A stretch of DNA of 64,000 bases from Caulobacter sp. (GCA_030680355.1 JAUXVF010000018.1:1-64000); one strand, 5' to 3'; shown: positions 49,905 to 60,638, numbered from the stretch's first letter. Notes: generated from the letters alone by a model not told the origin. Program-made: numbers and translations.

Positions 49905-51085
49905 GGCCGCGCCAGGGCGGAGGCGGGCGCCAGCTGAAAGCCGCGACTCGCCAGGCCTCGCGCCCATCGCGCCGCTTCATCCACGGTGACGGGATAGGCG
50001 AAGCCGGAGCCGAGGGCCTGGCCGTGACTGCGGGCCGCAGCCTCGAGCGCTGTCAGTTGCTGGTTGATGGCCGCGGCGGAAAGATCCTCGTCCACGACCC
50101 TGTCGGCAGAGGCGCGCAGGGGTCCCGCGCCCTTGTGGAGGGCCGAGCCGTCATCGATGAAAGCCAGACCTCGCGTCTTCAGCGCCCCGCTGAAGGCGCC
50201 CATGGCTGCCGGCGTCGCCACGAAGCGCGAGCCCAGATAGTTGGTCAGGCCAAAGTAGCCGGTGGCCCGCGACAGCAGCCATTCAAGCTTGCGAACCGTC
50301 TCTTCCGGCCGGCTGGCCGCCAGAAGGGTCATCGGGCCGGGATCATTGTCAGGGTAGTCGGCGGGCTCCATGGGTGCTTCGAGCAGCACTTCGTGACCGT
50401 TGGCGCGGGCCAGGTCGATCCAGCCCTGCAGCCCCTCGGAATAGGGCGCGAAGGAGAGGGTGATCTCCGGCGGCAGGGTTTCGATCGCCCGGCGCGTCAG
50501 GGCGGCGTTCAGACCCAGACCGCCGACCACCAGAGCGATCTTCGGCTTGCCGTTCGACGTGAAGGGGCGGGCATAGGCCTCGGCGGGCGTCCGGCCATAG
50601 GCATCGATGACCGGCAACGGCGCGCCTCCGGGGCCGGGGGCGGTCAGACCGTGGATGGGGGCGGGCACCAGGGCCGACGCCGGACCCGCCTCGCTGCTCG
50701 CGCCGCCAGGCAGGGTGATGAAGGCCGAGCCCGCGATGGGCGCGAGATCCGCGGCCGACACCGGATGTTGCGACAGGGCGTAGATACCCGTGGTCAGGGG
50801 CGCCTGGGGCGACTCGGGCATCAGGGCCTCGCGCCAGCCCGGCACCGAGGCGCCGCTGGCGGCGGCCTGGGCGAGCGAGATGCGCACGGCGGGCGCGCCG
50901 GCCTTGGGGTCCCCGGTGATGGTCACCAGGGTCGCCAGGGTGAGTACGAACAGCAGCCCGGCGCCGCCGGCCCCGATGTAGGGGTTCTGGATCGCCGCCA
51001 GAGCCCGGGCGCGGACTTCCGTCAGCCGTCCGGAACCGGCGGCGCTGATCGCGGCAAACGAGGGGATGGGCTTCTTTGAGAACAT
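49901..51085 (-). CDS. Divergent polysaccharide deacetylase family protein (YibQ-like)
   Basis: The 394-residue protein has an N-terminal membrane anchor (about 38-58), then about 130 residues of low-complexity spacer, and a deacetylase-like domain from about 180. The latter shows KIALVVGGLGLNAALTRRAIETLPPEITLSFAPYSEGLQGWIDLARANGHEVLLEAPMEP and GFGLTNYLGSRF, the pattern of COG2861 (YibQ) proteins. The metal-binding residues of true deacetylases are only partly visible. Position between the S41 protease and rppH genes fits an envelope role. The substrate is not known. Confidence 0.85.
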   Translation of the reverse strand: MFSKKPIPSFAAISAAGSGRLTEVRARALAAIQNPYIGAGGAGLLFVLTLATLVTITGDPKAGAPAVRISLAQAAASGASVPGWREALMPESPQAPLTTGIYALSQHPVSAADLAPIAGSAFITLPGGASSEAGPASALVPAPIHGLTAPGPGGAPLPVIDAYGRTPAEAYARPFTSNGKPKIALVVGGLGLNAALTRRAIETLPPEITLSFAPYSEGLQGWIDLARANGHEVLLEAPMEPADYPDNDPGPMTLLAASRPEETVRKLEWLLSRATGYFGLTNYLGSRFVATPAAMGAFSGALKTRGLAFIDDGSALHKGAGPLRASADRVVDEDLSAAAINQQLTALEAAARSHGQALGSGFAYPVTVDEAARWARGLASRGFQLAPASALARP

Positions 51086-51142
51086 GACGAGGATGAGGGA
51101 AACTCCGCGCCCTCATCCTCGCCGTTTATGGTTAATGAAGCC

Positions 51143-52570
51143 CTATTTTGGCTTGTCGCCGCCGGTGGCCGGAACAACGCGGCCATCCACCACCGACGCG
51201 ACCTGCGGCGAGGGCTTGGGAAGCTTGGGCGTGGCCGCCACCGAGCCGTTGCGCAGGACGTCGAGCCCGCGCTGAAGCTGGAAGTCGCACTTCAGCTCAA
51301 GCATCGAGGTCGTGCGCTTCTTGCAGCCCTCCTCGTCGAAGCTGGCCGGCGGCGCTTCGGCCGGAGCATGGGCGCCGCGACGCTTGCTGCCGTCCTCGGT
51401 GTCGAGCGCGCCGCGCAGGGAGGCCTCGCTGTACTGGAACGAACGGGTGGCGATCAGCTGCGCCTGTTCGCGGGACGAGGCCACTTCCAGGTCCGGCTCG
51501 ATGCCGGTGCGTTGGATCGAGCGACCCGACGGGGTGAAGTAGCGGGCGGTCGTCAGCTTCAGGGCGCCGTCGGCGCCGCCGCGCAGCGGGATCACCGTCT
51601 GCACCGAGCCCTTGCCGAAGCTCGTCAGGCCGACGATCTCGGCCCGTTTGCGGTCCTGCAGGGCGCCGGCGACGATCTCGGCCGCCGAAGCGGACCCGGA
51701 GTTGACCAGGACGACGACGGGCAGACCCTTCAGCATGTCGCCGGCCCGCGCGTTGTAGCGCTCGATGTCGTTGGCCGCGCGTCCGCGCTGGCTGACGACC
51801 TCGCCGCCGTCGAGGAAGATGTTGGCCACGCCCACGGCCTGGTCGAGCAGGCCGCCGGGATTGTTGCGCAGGTCGAAGACCAGGCCCTTCATCTTCGGGT
51901 TCTGGGCCTGCAGGCCCTTGATGGCCGCGGTCACTTCGTCGGTGGCTTTCTCGTTGAAGCCGGACAGGCGAACGTAGCCGTAGTCGCCCTCCATCCGCGC
52001 CACGGCGGACTTCGGCTTGATCACTTCCCGGACCAGGCTGACGTCGAAGGGATCGGTCTTCTCCCGAGCGATGGTCAGGGTGACCTTCTCGCCGGGGGCG
52101 CCGCGCATCAGTTTCACCGCCTGGTTGGTCGGCATGCCGATGACGCTCTGGCCGTCGACCGCGGTGATGTAGTCGCCCGACTGCAGGCCGGCGCGGGAGG
52201 CGGGGGTGCCGTCCATCGGGGCGATAATCTTCACCACCCCGTCCTCACTGGTGATTTCGATGCCCAGACCGCCGTATTCGCCGCGGGTGGTGTCCTGCAT
52301 GTCCTCGAAACTGTCGGGGGCGAGGTAGCCGGAATGGGGATCCAGCGACGAGACCATGCCATCGAGGGCGGCCTCGATCAGCTTCCGGTCATCGACCTCG
52401 GTGACATACTGCTTCTGGACGATGTCGAGGACATCGCCGAACAGCTCCAGCAACCGATAGGTCTGGGCGCGGGGCTGTGCGGTCGCCTGTGCGGTCTGAC
52501 CGACATAGGCCATGGCCCCGGCGCCCATCACGAAGGCGCATGCGCCGATCAGGAGGTTTTTCTTCAACAT
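51143..52570 (-). CDS. S41-family C-terminal processing protease
   Basis: The 475-residue protease starts at ATG 52570. A membrane segment (about 6-24) is followed by a PDZ domain (about 95-180, GIEITSEDGVVKIIAPMDGTPASRAGLQSGDYITAVDG) and the S41 domain, with nucleophile Ser in NSGSASAAEIVAGALQD and catalytic Lys in LTSFGKGSVQ. A C-terminal extension of about 100 residues is Pro- and charge-rich. CtpA-type proteases process periplasmic and cell-wall proteins. The LytM-like EnvC gene lies directly upstream. Confidence 0.93.
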   Translation of the reverse strand: MLKKNLLIGACAFVMGAGAMAYVGQTAQATAQPRAQTYRLLELFGDVLDIVQKQYVTEVDDRKLIEAALDGMVSSLDPHSGYLAPDSFEDMQDTTRGEYGGLGIEITSEDGVVKIIAPMDGTPASRAGLQSGDYITAVDGQSVIGMPTNQAVKLMRGAPGEKVTLTIAREKTDPFDVSLVREVIKPKSAVARMEGDYGYVRLSGFNEKATDEVTAAIKGLQAQNPKMKGLVFDLRNNPGGLLDQAVGVANIFLDGGEVVSQRGRAANDIERYNARAGDMLKGLPVVVLVNSGSASAAEIVAGALQDRKRAEIVGLTSFGKGSVQTVIPLRGGADGALKLTTARYFTPSGRSIQRTGIEPDLEVASSREQAQLIATRSFQYSEASLRGALDTEDGSKRRGAHAPAEAPPASFDEEGCKKRTTSMLELKCDFQLQRGLDVLRNGSVAATPKLPKPSPQVASVVDGRVVPATGGDKPK

Positions 52571-52684
52571 CGCCTTGCTGGAGGCTCCCTGTACGGCCGA
52601 ACGCGCCGTGTTTCGTTTAAAGCCCCGGTCCGGGCCCAAATTGTGTCCTAAGCGGACGGTCACCCCGGGAATAGCCGCAATGGC

Positions 52685-53809
52685 TCATCGCGTCCCGTTT
52701 GATGCAACTCTGGCGCCGGTTTCCGACAGCCAGGGCGCGGGATTGATCGCCACGCCCGAACGCCGCAGTTCGAGATAGAGTTCGGGTCCGCTCGCGGTGT
52801 CATTTCCGGCCTCGCCCTTTTTCGCTATCCGACCCACCGGCGCGCCCGCGGTCACCGTCTGTCCCGAGGCCACCGTCGCCTCGCCCAGCCCGGCCAGCAC
52901 GACGTGATAGGCGCCCACTGTCCGGATGATCAGGATGACCCCCCAACCCGTCACCGGCCCAGCGAATTCAACCGTGCCTTGAGCCGGACTGACCACGGCG
53001 GCGCCGGGGAGCGCCCTGAACGATACGCCCTCGGCGCGGCCGCCGCCGGTCAGGGCGGCGCCGAAACCGCGAACCTGGGCGGCGCCGGCCGGTCGCAGAA
53101 GGGGGCCAGGGCCGCTGTCAGGCCCAGCGGCGCGGGGGAAGCTGTCGACGAGCTGCCCCGGACTGCCCGCTGACCGACCGACCGCGTCGGCGTCGCCCGG
53201 GCGACTGCGCTCGAAGGCGGCCTGTTCGGCCAGCAGCTTTTCAACATCGCCGCGACGGTCGGCCACCAGGCTCTCGGCCGTCAGCCAGTCGGCGTTGGCG
53301 GCGGCGGCCTGGCGCCGGAGGGCGGCGATCTCCCTCGCTTCGGCCCCGTAGGCGCGCGCCCTTGCTTCAAGGGCCGGAGTCATCGCCCGGATCAGGATGG
53401 CGGCCCGGACCGCGTCGCGCGCGTCCTCGGGGCGCACCAGCAGGGCCGGCGGCGGTTCCCGGCGGTAGAGCTGCAGGGCGCCCAGAAGCCGCGCCAGGCG
53501 GTTGCGGTCGCGACCGAGCTCGGCGATCAGCGCCGTCTCCCGGACATTGAGCATCTGCAGGCGGGCCTTGGCGTTGACGACGTCGCGATCACTTTGGGCC
53601 TGTTTCGAAGCCAGCCGCCGCAGGTCGGCCCGCAGGCCTTCGATCTGTCGGCGCGCTTCCAGCCGCCCCTCGGCCCCGGGGGGCCCGGGGGAGACGGAAT
53701 AGACCGCCATCAGCCGCGGCGACGGGGCGTCAGCCGGCTCCTGCGCGGCGCCGGTGGCGGCGACCGCGCAGAGCGCGAGGGCGAAGAAGGTGGCCAGGCG
53801 ACGGCGCAT
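52685..53809 (-). CDS. EnvC-like murein hydrolase activator with degenerate LytM domain
   Basis: The 374-residue product has a signal peptide (about 1-22), a long coiled coil (about 46-205) rich in Arg, Ala and Leu, and a LytM/M23-like domain (about 260-365). Zinc ligands of active M23 peptidases are not seen: the HxxxD is replaced by EGVSFRALPG, and HxH becomes YLELR in GPELYLELRRSG, with one histidine left in AYHVVLAGLG. This matches EnvC-type activators that stimulate amidases rather than cutting peptide. It precedes the S41 protease gene. Confidence 0.87.
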   Translation of the reverse strand: MRRRLATFFALALCAVAATGAAQEPADAPSPRLMAVYSVSPGPPGAEGRLEARRQIEGLRADLRRLASKQAQSDRDVVNAKARLQMLNVRETALIAELGRDRNRLARLLGALQLYRREPPPALLVRPEDARDAVRAAILIRAMTPALEARARAYGAEAREIAALRRQAAAANADWLTAESLVADRRGDVEKLLAEQAAFERSRPGDADAVGRSAGSPGQLVDSFPRAAGPDSGPGPLLRPAGAAQVRGFGAALTGGGRAEGVSFRALPGAAVVSPAQGTVEFAGPVTGWGVILIIRTVGAYHVVLAGLGEATVASGQTVTAGAPVGRIAKKGEAGNDTASGPELYLELRRSGVAINPAPWLSETGARVASNGTR

Positions 53810-53836
53810 GCCCGTCAGATAGCAGACCTGGCGCTG

Positions 53837-54301
53837 TCAGTCGCGGTGGTAGGGGCTTCCGGCGAGGATTGTGACGGCGCGATAGACCTGTTCGCCCAGC
53901 ATGACGCGCGCCAAGGCATGCGGCCAGGTCTGCGGCCCGAAGGCCATCTTGCCGTCGGCGGCGTCGAGGATCGAAGGGTCCAGCCCGTCGGCCCCGCCGA
54001 TCAGGATTACCAGCCGGCGAACGCCGTCGTCGCGCAGCCGCGCGACATGGCCGGCGAAATCCCGTGAGGTCCGCACCAGGCCATGTTCGTCGCAGGCGAT
54101 GACGTGGGCGTCCTTGAGGTGCGGGAAAAGCACCTCGGCCTCGGCCGCCTTGCCGGATTTGCGCGCCTCGACCTCGATGATCTCGACCGGGCCAAGTCCG
54201 AGCGAACGCCCGGCGGCCGTGGCCCGCCCGGCGTAGTCTTTCGCCAGCAGAGCCTCCGGCGCGCGGCCGAGCCGCCCGACCGTCAGGATCGTGATCTTCA
54301 G
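53837..54301 (-). CDS. rlmH: 23S rRNA (pseudouridine-1915-N3)-methyltransferase (RlmH), CTG start
   Basis: The 154-residue SPOUT methyltransferase modifies 23S rRNA helix 69. It has LVILIGGADGLDP (knot), the AFGPQTWPHALARVMLGEQVYRAVTILAGSPYHRD end, and a start KITILTVGRL. That conserved start can be reached only from CTG 54301; no ATG, GTG or TTG lies near it, and the first internal candidate (GTG at 54133) would remove the first 56 residues of the fold. The CTG overlaps the rsfS stop as CTGA, so it is coupled. E. coli RlmH has 155 residues. Confidence 0.93.
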   Translation of the reverse strand: MKITILTVGRLGRAPEALLAKDYAGRATAAGRSLGLGPVEIIEVEARKSGKAAEAEVLFPHLKDAHVIACDEHGLVRTSRDFAGHVARLRDDGVRRLVILIGGADGLDPSILDAADGKMAFGPQTWPHALARVMLGEQVYRAVTILAGSPYHRD

Positions 54302-54714
54302 TTGGCCGCCGGGGTGATGTGCGGCGAGTCGACGGCCCAGATCTTCTCGATGTTGTAGAAGGTCCGCACTTCGGGCCGGAACAGATGGACGATGACATCG
54401 CCGGCGTCGATCAGCACCCAGTCACAATGCGGCATGCCCTCGACCCGAGCCTTTCCGTGGCCCGATTCCTTGAGCGCGCGGATGACATGGTCGGCCAGAG
54501 CGCCGACGTGACGATGCGACCGGCCGGACGCGACGATCATCGTGTCAGCCATGGGGCTCTTACCCCTCAGGTCGATGAGCACGACGTCCTGCGCCTTGTC
54601 GTCGTCCAGGCGGGACGCGATCAATTCTTCGAGCGCCCCGGTATAGTGTCGGGGTTCGTCGGGTGAGGCCCCCGAAAGGGCCTCGTGCGCCTCGGGCGCC
54701 AACTCGCGATTCAG
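54298..54714 (-). CDS. rsfS: Ribosome silencing factor RsfS
   Basis: This protein of about 138 residues has the RsfS core ELIASRLDDDKAQDVVLIDLRGKSPMADTMIVASGRSHRHVGALADHVIRALKESGHGKARVEG and ends ...HCDWVLIDAGDVIVHLFRPEVRTFYNIEKIW. It blocks subunit joining by binding L14. The start is uncertain: CTG 54714 has AAGGAG seven bases before it, while TTG 54702 lacks one. I chose the CTG. It and rlmH are coupled by CTGA, and nadD lies upstream. Confidence 0.9.
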   Translation of the reverse strand: MNRELAPEAHEALSGASPDEPRHYTGALEELIASRLDDDKAQDVVLIDLRGKSPMADTMIVASGRSHRHVGALADHVIRALKESGHGKARVEGMPHCDWVLIDAGDVIVHLFRPEVRTFYNIEKIWAVDSPHITPAAN

Positions 54715-54781
54715 CGGAATACTCCTTGTTTTCCGTCGCTAAGGCCGTGCCATAGCACGTTCCCGGCGCGGCGTCAGCGAA

Positions 54782-55357
54782 TCAAGTGGACGTGTGTCGC
54801 TGACGCTCGCGCATCGCCGTTGACGACGCATAATTGAATGGGCCGCACAGATAGACCCAGGCCGGCGCCGTCATGGTCGCCAGCAGGGGCGCTTCGCGGC
54901 TCGGCCTGCGGAACCGGCCAAAGCGCCGGGCCGTGGGCGATGTCCGGGCCTTGAGCGCCGCCCACGGCCGCGAGATGATCGCGACCGGCAGGGCGCGCAT
55001 GAGCTGGGTCCAGCCGCGCCAGCCATGAAAACTGGCCAGGCTGTCGGCGCCCATGATCCAGACAAAATGAACCCCCGGAAAGCGGGCCTGCAACACTCGC
55101 ACCGTGTCGATCGTGTAGCGGGACCCGATCCGGGTTTCGGCGTCGGAGACGATCATGCCGGGGCCATGGGCGACGGCCCGGACGCCGGCCATGCGCTCGG
55201 CCAGGGGCGCGGTCTCGCGCGTGGATTTCAGGGGATTCTGCGGCGAGACCAGCCAGATCACCCGATCCAGTCCCAGATTCTTCAGAGCTGTCTCGGCCAC
55301 ATGAACATGGCCTTCGTGAACGGGGTTGAACGAGCCGCCGTAAAGTCCCACGCGCAT
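54782..55357 (-). CDS. nadD: Nicotinate-nucleotide adenylyltransferase (NadD)
   Basis: The 191-residue enzyme makes deamido-NAD. The nucleotidyltransferase motif GGSFNPVHEGH (about residues 7-17) and the later SSTAMRE, matching the family SSTxIR, are present. I chose ATG 55357, with GGAG six bases upstream, over ATG 55441, which lies inside proA and has no Shine-Dalgarno. The longer start would add 28 residues. It lies 49 bases after proA. Confidence 0.92.
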   Translation of the reverse strand: MRVGLYGGSFNPVHEGHVHVAETALKNLGLDRVIWLVSPQNPLKSTRETAPLAERMAGVRAVAHGPGMIVSDAETRIGSRYTIDTVRVLQARFPGVHFVWIMGADSLASFHGWRGWTQLMRALPVAIISRPWAALKARTSPTARRFGRFRRPSREAPLLATMTAPAWVYLCGPFNYASSTAMRERQRHTST

Positions 55358-55406
55358 TCCCGGCTCCAGATTGAAGCCGAGGCGCAGGGTGGCGGGCCGC
55401 CCGGCT

Positions 55407-56681
55407 TCAGGGACGAGTTTGGCCGGTCCCGCGAACCACATATTTGTACGTTGTCAGTTGCTCGGCCCCGACCGGACCGCGGGCGTGAAGTTTGTCGGTG
55501 GCGATGCCGATCTCGGCCCCGAAGCCGAACTCGCCGCCGTCGGCGAATTGCGTCGAGGCGTTGATCAGAACGATGGCGGAATCGACCAGGGCGACGAACT
55601 GGTCCGCCGCCGCCGGGTCTTCGGTGACGATGGCGTCGGTGTGACCCGAGCCGTAGGCGGCGATATGGGCAGCCGCGCCCTCGACGCCGTCGACCACGGC
55701 CACCGACAGGATCGGCGCCAGGTATTCGGTCGTCCAGTCCTCGCGCGTCGCCGGCTTCATCGACGGCTCGATGGCGCGGGCCGCGGCGTCGCCTCGCAGC
55801 TCGCAACGGGCCTGGATCAGGGCGTCGGCGATGGGCGGCAGGAGGCGGCCCGCCGCCGCGCGATCAATCAGCAGGGTCTCCGTCGCGCCACAGACCGACA
55901 CCCGTCGCATCTTGGCGTTGACGACGATGTCCCGCGCCTTGGCGACGTCGGCCGCCGCATGGACGAAGACGTGGCAGAGACCTTCGAGGTGACCGAGCAC
56001 CGGCGCGCGGGCCTCGGCCTGGACGCGGGCGACCAGGCTCTTGCCGCCACGGGGAATGATCAGGTCGATGGTGTGATCAAGGCCGGCGAGAATCTCGCCG
56101 ACGGCCGCGCGGTCGGTGGTCCGGACGGCCTGGACGCAGCTGGCGGGCAGGCCGGCGGCCGTCAGACCCGCGACCACCGCGGCGTGCAGGGCCAGGTTTG
56201 TCCGCAGGCATTCGGAGCCGCCGCGCAGGATGGCGGCGTTGCCTGAGCGGATACAGAGGGCCGCGGAGTCGGCCGTCACATTGGGCCGGCTCTCATAGAT
56301 GATGGCGATCACACCGATCGGCGTGCGCACACGGGCGATGTCGAGGCCGTTGGGCGGGGTCCAGCGGGCGGTCTCGACGCCGAGGGGGTCGGGAATATCG
56401 GCGACCGCCGCCACCGCGTCGGCCAGCGCCGCCAACCGCCCTTCGTCCAGCACCATGCGGTCGAGCATGGGGCCTGAAAGGCCGCCGGCCTTCGCTGCGG
56501 TCTGGTCGGCGAGGTTGGCGGCCAGGATGGCGTCGGCGCTCTGGCGAATGGCCTCGGCGGTCGCGCGAATGGCGGCGGTGCGTTGATCCGCGGTCGACAG
56601 ACGAAGCGCGCGTGCGCCGTCGCGGGCGGCCCGTCCGGTCGCCAGCATTGTCGCCTGCAGGGATGCGCCCGCGTCGTCCAC
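55407..56681 (-). CDS. proA: Gamma-glutamyl phosphate reductase (ProA)
   Basis: The 424-residue enzyme makes glutamate-5-semialdehyde in proline synthesis. It has PIGVIAIIYESRPNVTADSAALCIRSGNAAILRGGSE (NADPH side), the catalytic cysteine in RRVSVCGATETLL, and INASTQFADGGEFGFGAEIGIATDKLHARGPVGAEQLTTYKY at the end. GTG 56681 is the start, with AGAGGA seven bases before. It follows proB by 29 bases. Confidence 0.95.
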   Translation of the reverse strand: MDDAGASLQATMLATGRAARDGARALRLSTADQRTAAIRATAEAIRQSADAILAANLADQTAAKAGGLSGPMLDRMVLDEGRLAALADAVAAVADIPDPLGVETARWTPPNGLDIARVRTPIGVIAIIYESRPNVTADSAALCIRSGNAAILRGGSECLRTNLALHAAVVAGLTAAGLPASCVQAVRTTDRAAVGEILAGLDHTIDLIIPRGGKSLVARVQAEARAPVLGHLEGLCHVFVHAAADVAKARDIVVNAKMRRVSVCGATETLLIDRAAAGRLLPPIADALIQARCELRGDAAARAIEPSMKPATREDWTTEYLAPILSVAVVDGVEGAAAHIAAYGSGHTDAIVTEDPAAADQFVALVDSAIVLINASTQFADGGEFGFGAEIGIATDKLHARGPVGAEQLTTYKYVVRGTGQTRP

Positions 56682-56710
56682 GGCCTGTCCTCTTTTGCTC
56701 AGGCTGAGCC

Positions 56711-57856
56711 TTAGCCGGTTTCCGGGAGACCGGCCAGCGCAAGGTCGTCGGCGTGAATCAGCGGCCCGGCGGTGTAACCGATCGCCGCTTCGATCGCGTC
56801 GGACCTCAGACCGGCGATTCGCGCAGCGTCCGCCGCGTCATAGCGGACCAGACCGCGGGCGATCTCGCCGCCGTCAGGCCCCAGCACCAGCACGGCGTCG
56901 CCCTTGCCGAAGCGACCCGCCACGGACTTCACGCCCGCCGCCAGCAGGCTCTTGCCGCCGCGCAGGGCCGTCGCCGCGCCGGCGTCGATGCTGAGCGATC
57001 CGGCGGGCGCCAGCGACCCGGCGATCCAGCTTTTGTAGGCGGCGGTGACGCTGAGGCCCGCCTCGATGGTGGTGGCCGGCTCGCCGTCTTCGATGGCCTG
57101 GAGCGGCCGGGGGCGCTGGCCAAGGGTAATGATCGTGGCGCATCCCGCCGCTCGGGCGATGCGCGCCGCAGCGAGTTTGGTGGCCATGCCGCCGGTGCCG
57201 ACGCCGGAGGTCGCATTGGCGCCGCCGGCCATCTCGAGAATTTCCGGTGTGATCTCGAGAACGGTGTCGAGGCGCCGGGCCGACGGGTCTTTCCGTGGGT
57301 CGGCCGTGTAGAGGCCGTCGATATCGGACAGCAGCACCAGGGCGTCGGCCCCGATCATCTGGGCCACCCGGGCGGCCAGGCGATCGTTGTCGCCGTAGCG
57401 GATCTCCTCGGTGACGACGGTGTCGTTCTCATTGACCACGGGGACGACATTGAGGCCCAGCAGGGTCTCGACCGTGGCCCGGGCGTTCAGCCAACGCCGC
57501 CGCACCTCGGTGTCGTCCCGGGTCAGCAGCACCTGGGCGACGGTCTGGCCGTGCGGTTCGAAGGCCTCTTCCCAGGCTCGCATCAGCAGGGACTGGCCGG
57601 CGGCGGCCGCCGCCTGCTTCTCGGGCAGGGTCAGGGCCTTGCGCTTGAGGCCGAGGCGCCGGCGACCCAGGGCCACAGCGCCGGAGGACACCACGAGAAC
57701 CTGCTGCCCGCGCGCACGGAGTCGGGCGGCGTCCGCCGCGAAAGCGTTTAACCAATCCCGGTCGGGCGCGCCGGTCTCGGCGTCGACGACCAGGGCCGAG
57801 CCGACCTTGATCACCACGCGGCGGGCGCGGGAAAGCGCGGGGGACGTGTCCGACAT
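56711..57856 (-). CDS. proB: Glutamate 5-kinase (ProB) with PUA domain
   Basis: The 381-residue kinase phosphorylates glutamate as the first step of proline synthesis. The amino-acid-kinase domain (about 1-265) has [32 protein letters not shown] and [15 protein letters not shown]; a PUA domain (about 280-370) follows. ATG 57856 overlaps the stop of the upstream small gene (TGATG). Confidence 0.95.
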   Translation of the reverse strand: MSDTSPALSRARRVVIKVGSALVVDAETGAPDRDWLNAFAADAARLRARGQQVLVVSSGAVALGRRRLGLKRKALTLPEKQAAAAAGQSLLMRAWEEAFEPHGQTVAQVLLTRDDTEVRRRWLNARATVETLLGLNVVPVVNENDTVVTEEIRYGDNDRLAARVAQMIGADALVLLSDIDGLYTADPRKDPSARRLDTVLEITPEILEMAGGANATSGVGTGGMATKLAAARIARAAGCATIITLGQRPRPLQAIEDGEPATTIEAGLSVTAAYKSWIAGSLAPAGSLSIDAGAATALRGGKSLLAAGVKSVAGRFGKGDAVLVLGPDGGEIARGLVRYDAADAARIAGLRSDAIEAAIGYTAGPLIHADDLALAGLPETG

Positions 57857-58275
57857 CAGGCGGGCCGGAGCCGGTCGACAAACGCGCGGCAGGCCTCGGG
57901 CGCGCCGACGACAGCCCAGTCCAGCACGTTTCCAGCGCCGTCGAAGGCGATGGCCATGCGGCATTCCAGGGCCGGGTCGCGGTCGCATCGCATCGCGCCG
58001 GTCGCGGGGCTGATGCGGCAGTGGGTGTCCTGGGGCAGGCTGACCGACCAGGACGCCACTTCACCGTCGCGGGCCGCATGACGACCGGACGGACGCCCGA
58101 GTTTGGCCCTCAGCGGCTTGCCCGACGCTCCGCGATAGGGCGTGAGCAGGGCGTTGATCTCGGCGGTCACGGGATCGACCGCCGCCGGGATCTCGGGAGC
58201 CGCGGAGGTTTCAGCCGCAGCGGGCGCGGCGCCGGCAAGGACCAGCGCGACAAGGGCGAAGACGGGGGTCAGCAT
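57856..58275 (-). CDS. Small exported hypothetical protein
   Basis: The 139-residue product has a signal peptide (about 1-21, GAAPAAAET) and a small domain with four cysteines (THCRI, MRCDRD, LECRM and PEACRAF), probably two disulfides. The block [27 protein letters not shown] is distinctive, but I recognise no family. Coupling to proB (TGATG) and closeness to obgE (18 bases) place it in the same transcript. Confidence 0.75.
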   Translation of the reverse strand: MLTPVFALVALVLAGAAPAAAETSAAPEIPAAVDPVTAEINALLTPYRGASGKPLRAKLGRPSGRHAARDGEVASWSVSLPQDTHCRISPATGAMRCDRDPALECRMAIAFDGAGNVLDWAVVGAPEACRAFVDRLRPA

Positions 58276-58293
58276 GGCGATCCTCCTGGCGCG

Positions 58294-59433
<1,140 letters not shown>

Positions 59434-59467
59434 CTACCGGCCCCGAACACCCCAGACGGAACCCATC

Positions 59468-60097
59468 ATGCGCGCCGCCCTCAGACTGCTGTTCGGATTG
59501 ACCGTCCTGATTCTGCTGCCGGCGGCGGCGGCGGCCCGGCCGGCGCCGCGCGCCGACGACATGACGCTGGGCAACGCCAAGGCGACGGTGATGGTGGTGG
59601 AATACGCCTCGCTGAGCTGCCCCCACTGCGCACGCTTCCACAACGATGTCTTCCCGGCCTTCCGCAAGGCTTTCATCGACACCGGCAAGATCCAGTTCGT
59701 GTACCGCGAGTTCATCACCGGCCCGATCGAGATCGCCATTCCGGCCACCATGCTCGCCCGGTGCGCCGGCAAGGGCGGCTATTTCAAGATGGTCGAACGG
59801 GTTTTCGCCACCCAGGGCGAGATGTACGAGGACGGCACGGTTGGCGGTGTCCGCCGCATTCTGCGCCGCGAGGCGGGGACGCTCGGCTTCGACGACGCCC
59901 GCTACGACGCCTGCATCAAGGACGAGGCCGCCTTTGAAGCCCTGAAGGCGCGGGTCGAGCGCGCCTCGACCGAGGACGGGGTCGAGGGCACGCCCACCTT
60001 CCTGGTCAACGGCAAACGCGTCGACCCGCCCCTGGGCAAGGAAATGGATCTGGCCACCCTCAAGGCCGCCATCGCCGCGGCGCGGACAGCGAAATAG
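59468..60097 (+). CDS. DsbA-family thiol:disulfide protein
   Basis: The 209-residue product starts at ATG 59468. Signal peptide (about 1-23), then a thioredoxin-type domain with the active site SCPHCARFHND (Cys51 and Cys54) and the cis-Pro loop GTPTFLVNGK near 173-182. The large insertion of helices is typical of DsbA/DsbG-type or CcmG-like oxidoreductases; C. crescentus has several. It makes disulfides in the periplasm or acts as a reductase. It diverges from obgE. Confidence 0.9.
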   Translation: MRAALRLLFGLTVLILLPAAAAARPAPRADDMTLGNAKATVMVVEYASLSCPHCARFHNDVFPAFRKAFIDTGKIQFVYREFITGPIEIAIPATMLARCAGKGGYFKMVERVFATQGEMYEDGTVGGVRRILRREAGTLGFDDARYDACIKDEAAFEALKARVERASTEDGVEGTPTFLVNGKRVDPPLGKEMDLATLKAAIAAARTAK

Positions 60098-60104
60098 CGC
60101 GCCT

Positions 60105-60638
60105 TCAGGCCAGCCAGATCATTCGCCGGGCCGGCGCGGCCTCCCGCCGGGCGCGCGAGTGCAAAAGGTCGACCTGGCCTGTGTAAAGAAATCCGGCGCG
60201 GCACAGCACCCGACCTGATGCGGGATTGTCCGAGAAGTGGACCGCCGCGACAACACGTTTGCGCCAGCAGCGGGCGGCCCAGTCCATCGCCCCGACCAGC
60301 GCCTCGCTGGCCAGGCCGCGGCCCTGCCATGCGCGACCGACCCAGTAGCCGACGCTCGCCCTGCCGGCCTCGCCGGTCGAGAAGCCCAGTCCGCCGACCA
60401 CGCCCTGGTCGTCGAGTTCGATGAGGAAGGCCGCGTCCGAACGGGGGTCGGCCATCGCGGTCATGGCGATGAAGGACCGGGCGTCGTCCAGGCCATAGGG
60501 CCAGGGCATGGTCGACGTCATCCGGACAATATCGAGGTCATCGCAAAGCCGCGCCAGGCGCGGCGCGTCTTCCGGGCGGGGCGGTCTCAGGGACAGCCGC
60601 CTGGTTTCGATCCGTGGCGTCGTGTCGACAGCACACAT
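60105..60638 (-). CDS. GNAT-family N-acetyltransferase
   Basis: The 177-residue acetyltransferase has RLSLRPPRPEDAPRLARLCDDLDIVRMTSTMPWPY near the start, VGYWVGRAWQGRGLASEALVGAMDWA (about 94-119) for acetyl-CoA binding, and DNPASGRVLCRAGFLYTG near the end. It belongs to the RimJ/RimL type. Target unknown. The gene ends against the DsbA-like gene and follows the rpmA terminator, so it has its own promoter. Confidence 0.87.
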   Translation of the reverse strand: MCAVDTTPRIETRRLSLRPPRPEDAPRLARLCDDLDIVRMTSTMPWPYGLDDARSFIAMTAMADPRSDAAFLIELDDQGVVGGLGFSTGEAGRASVGYWVGRAWQGRGLASEALVGAMDWAARCWRKRVVAAVHFSDNPASGRVLCRAGFLYTGQVDLLHSRARREAAPARRMIWLA

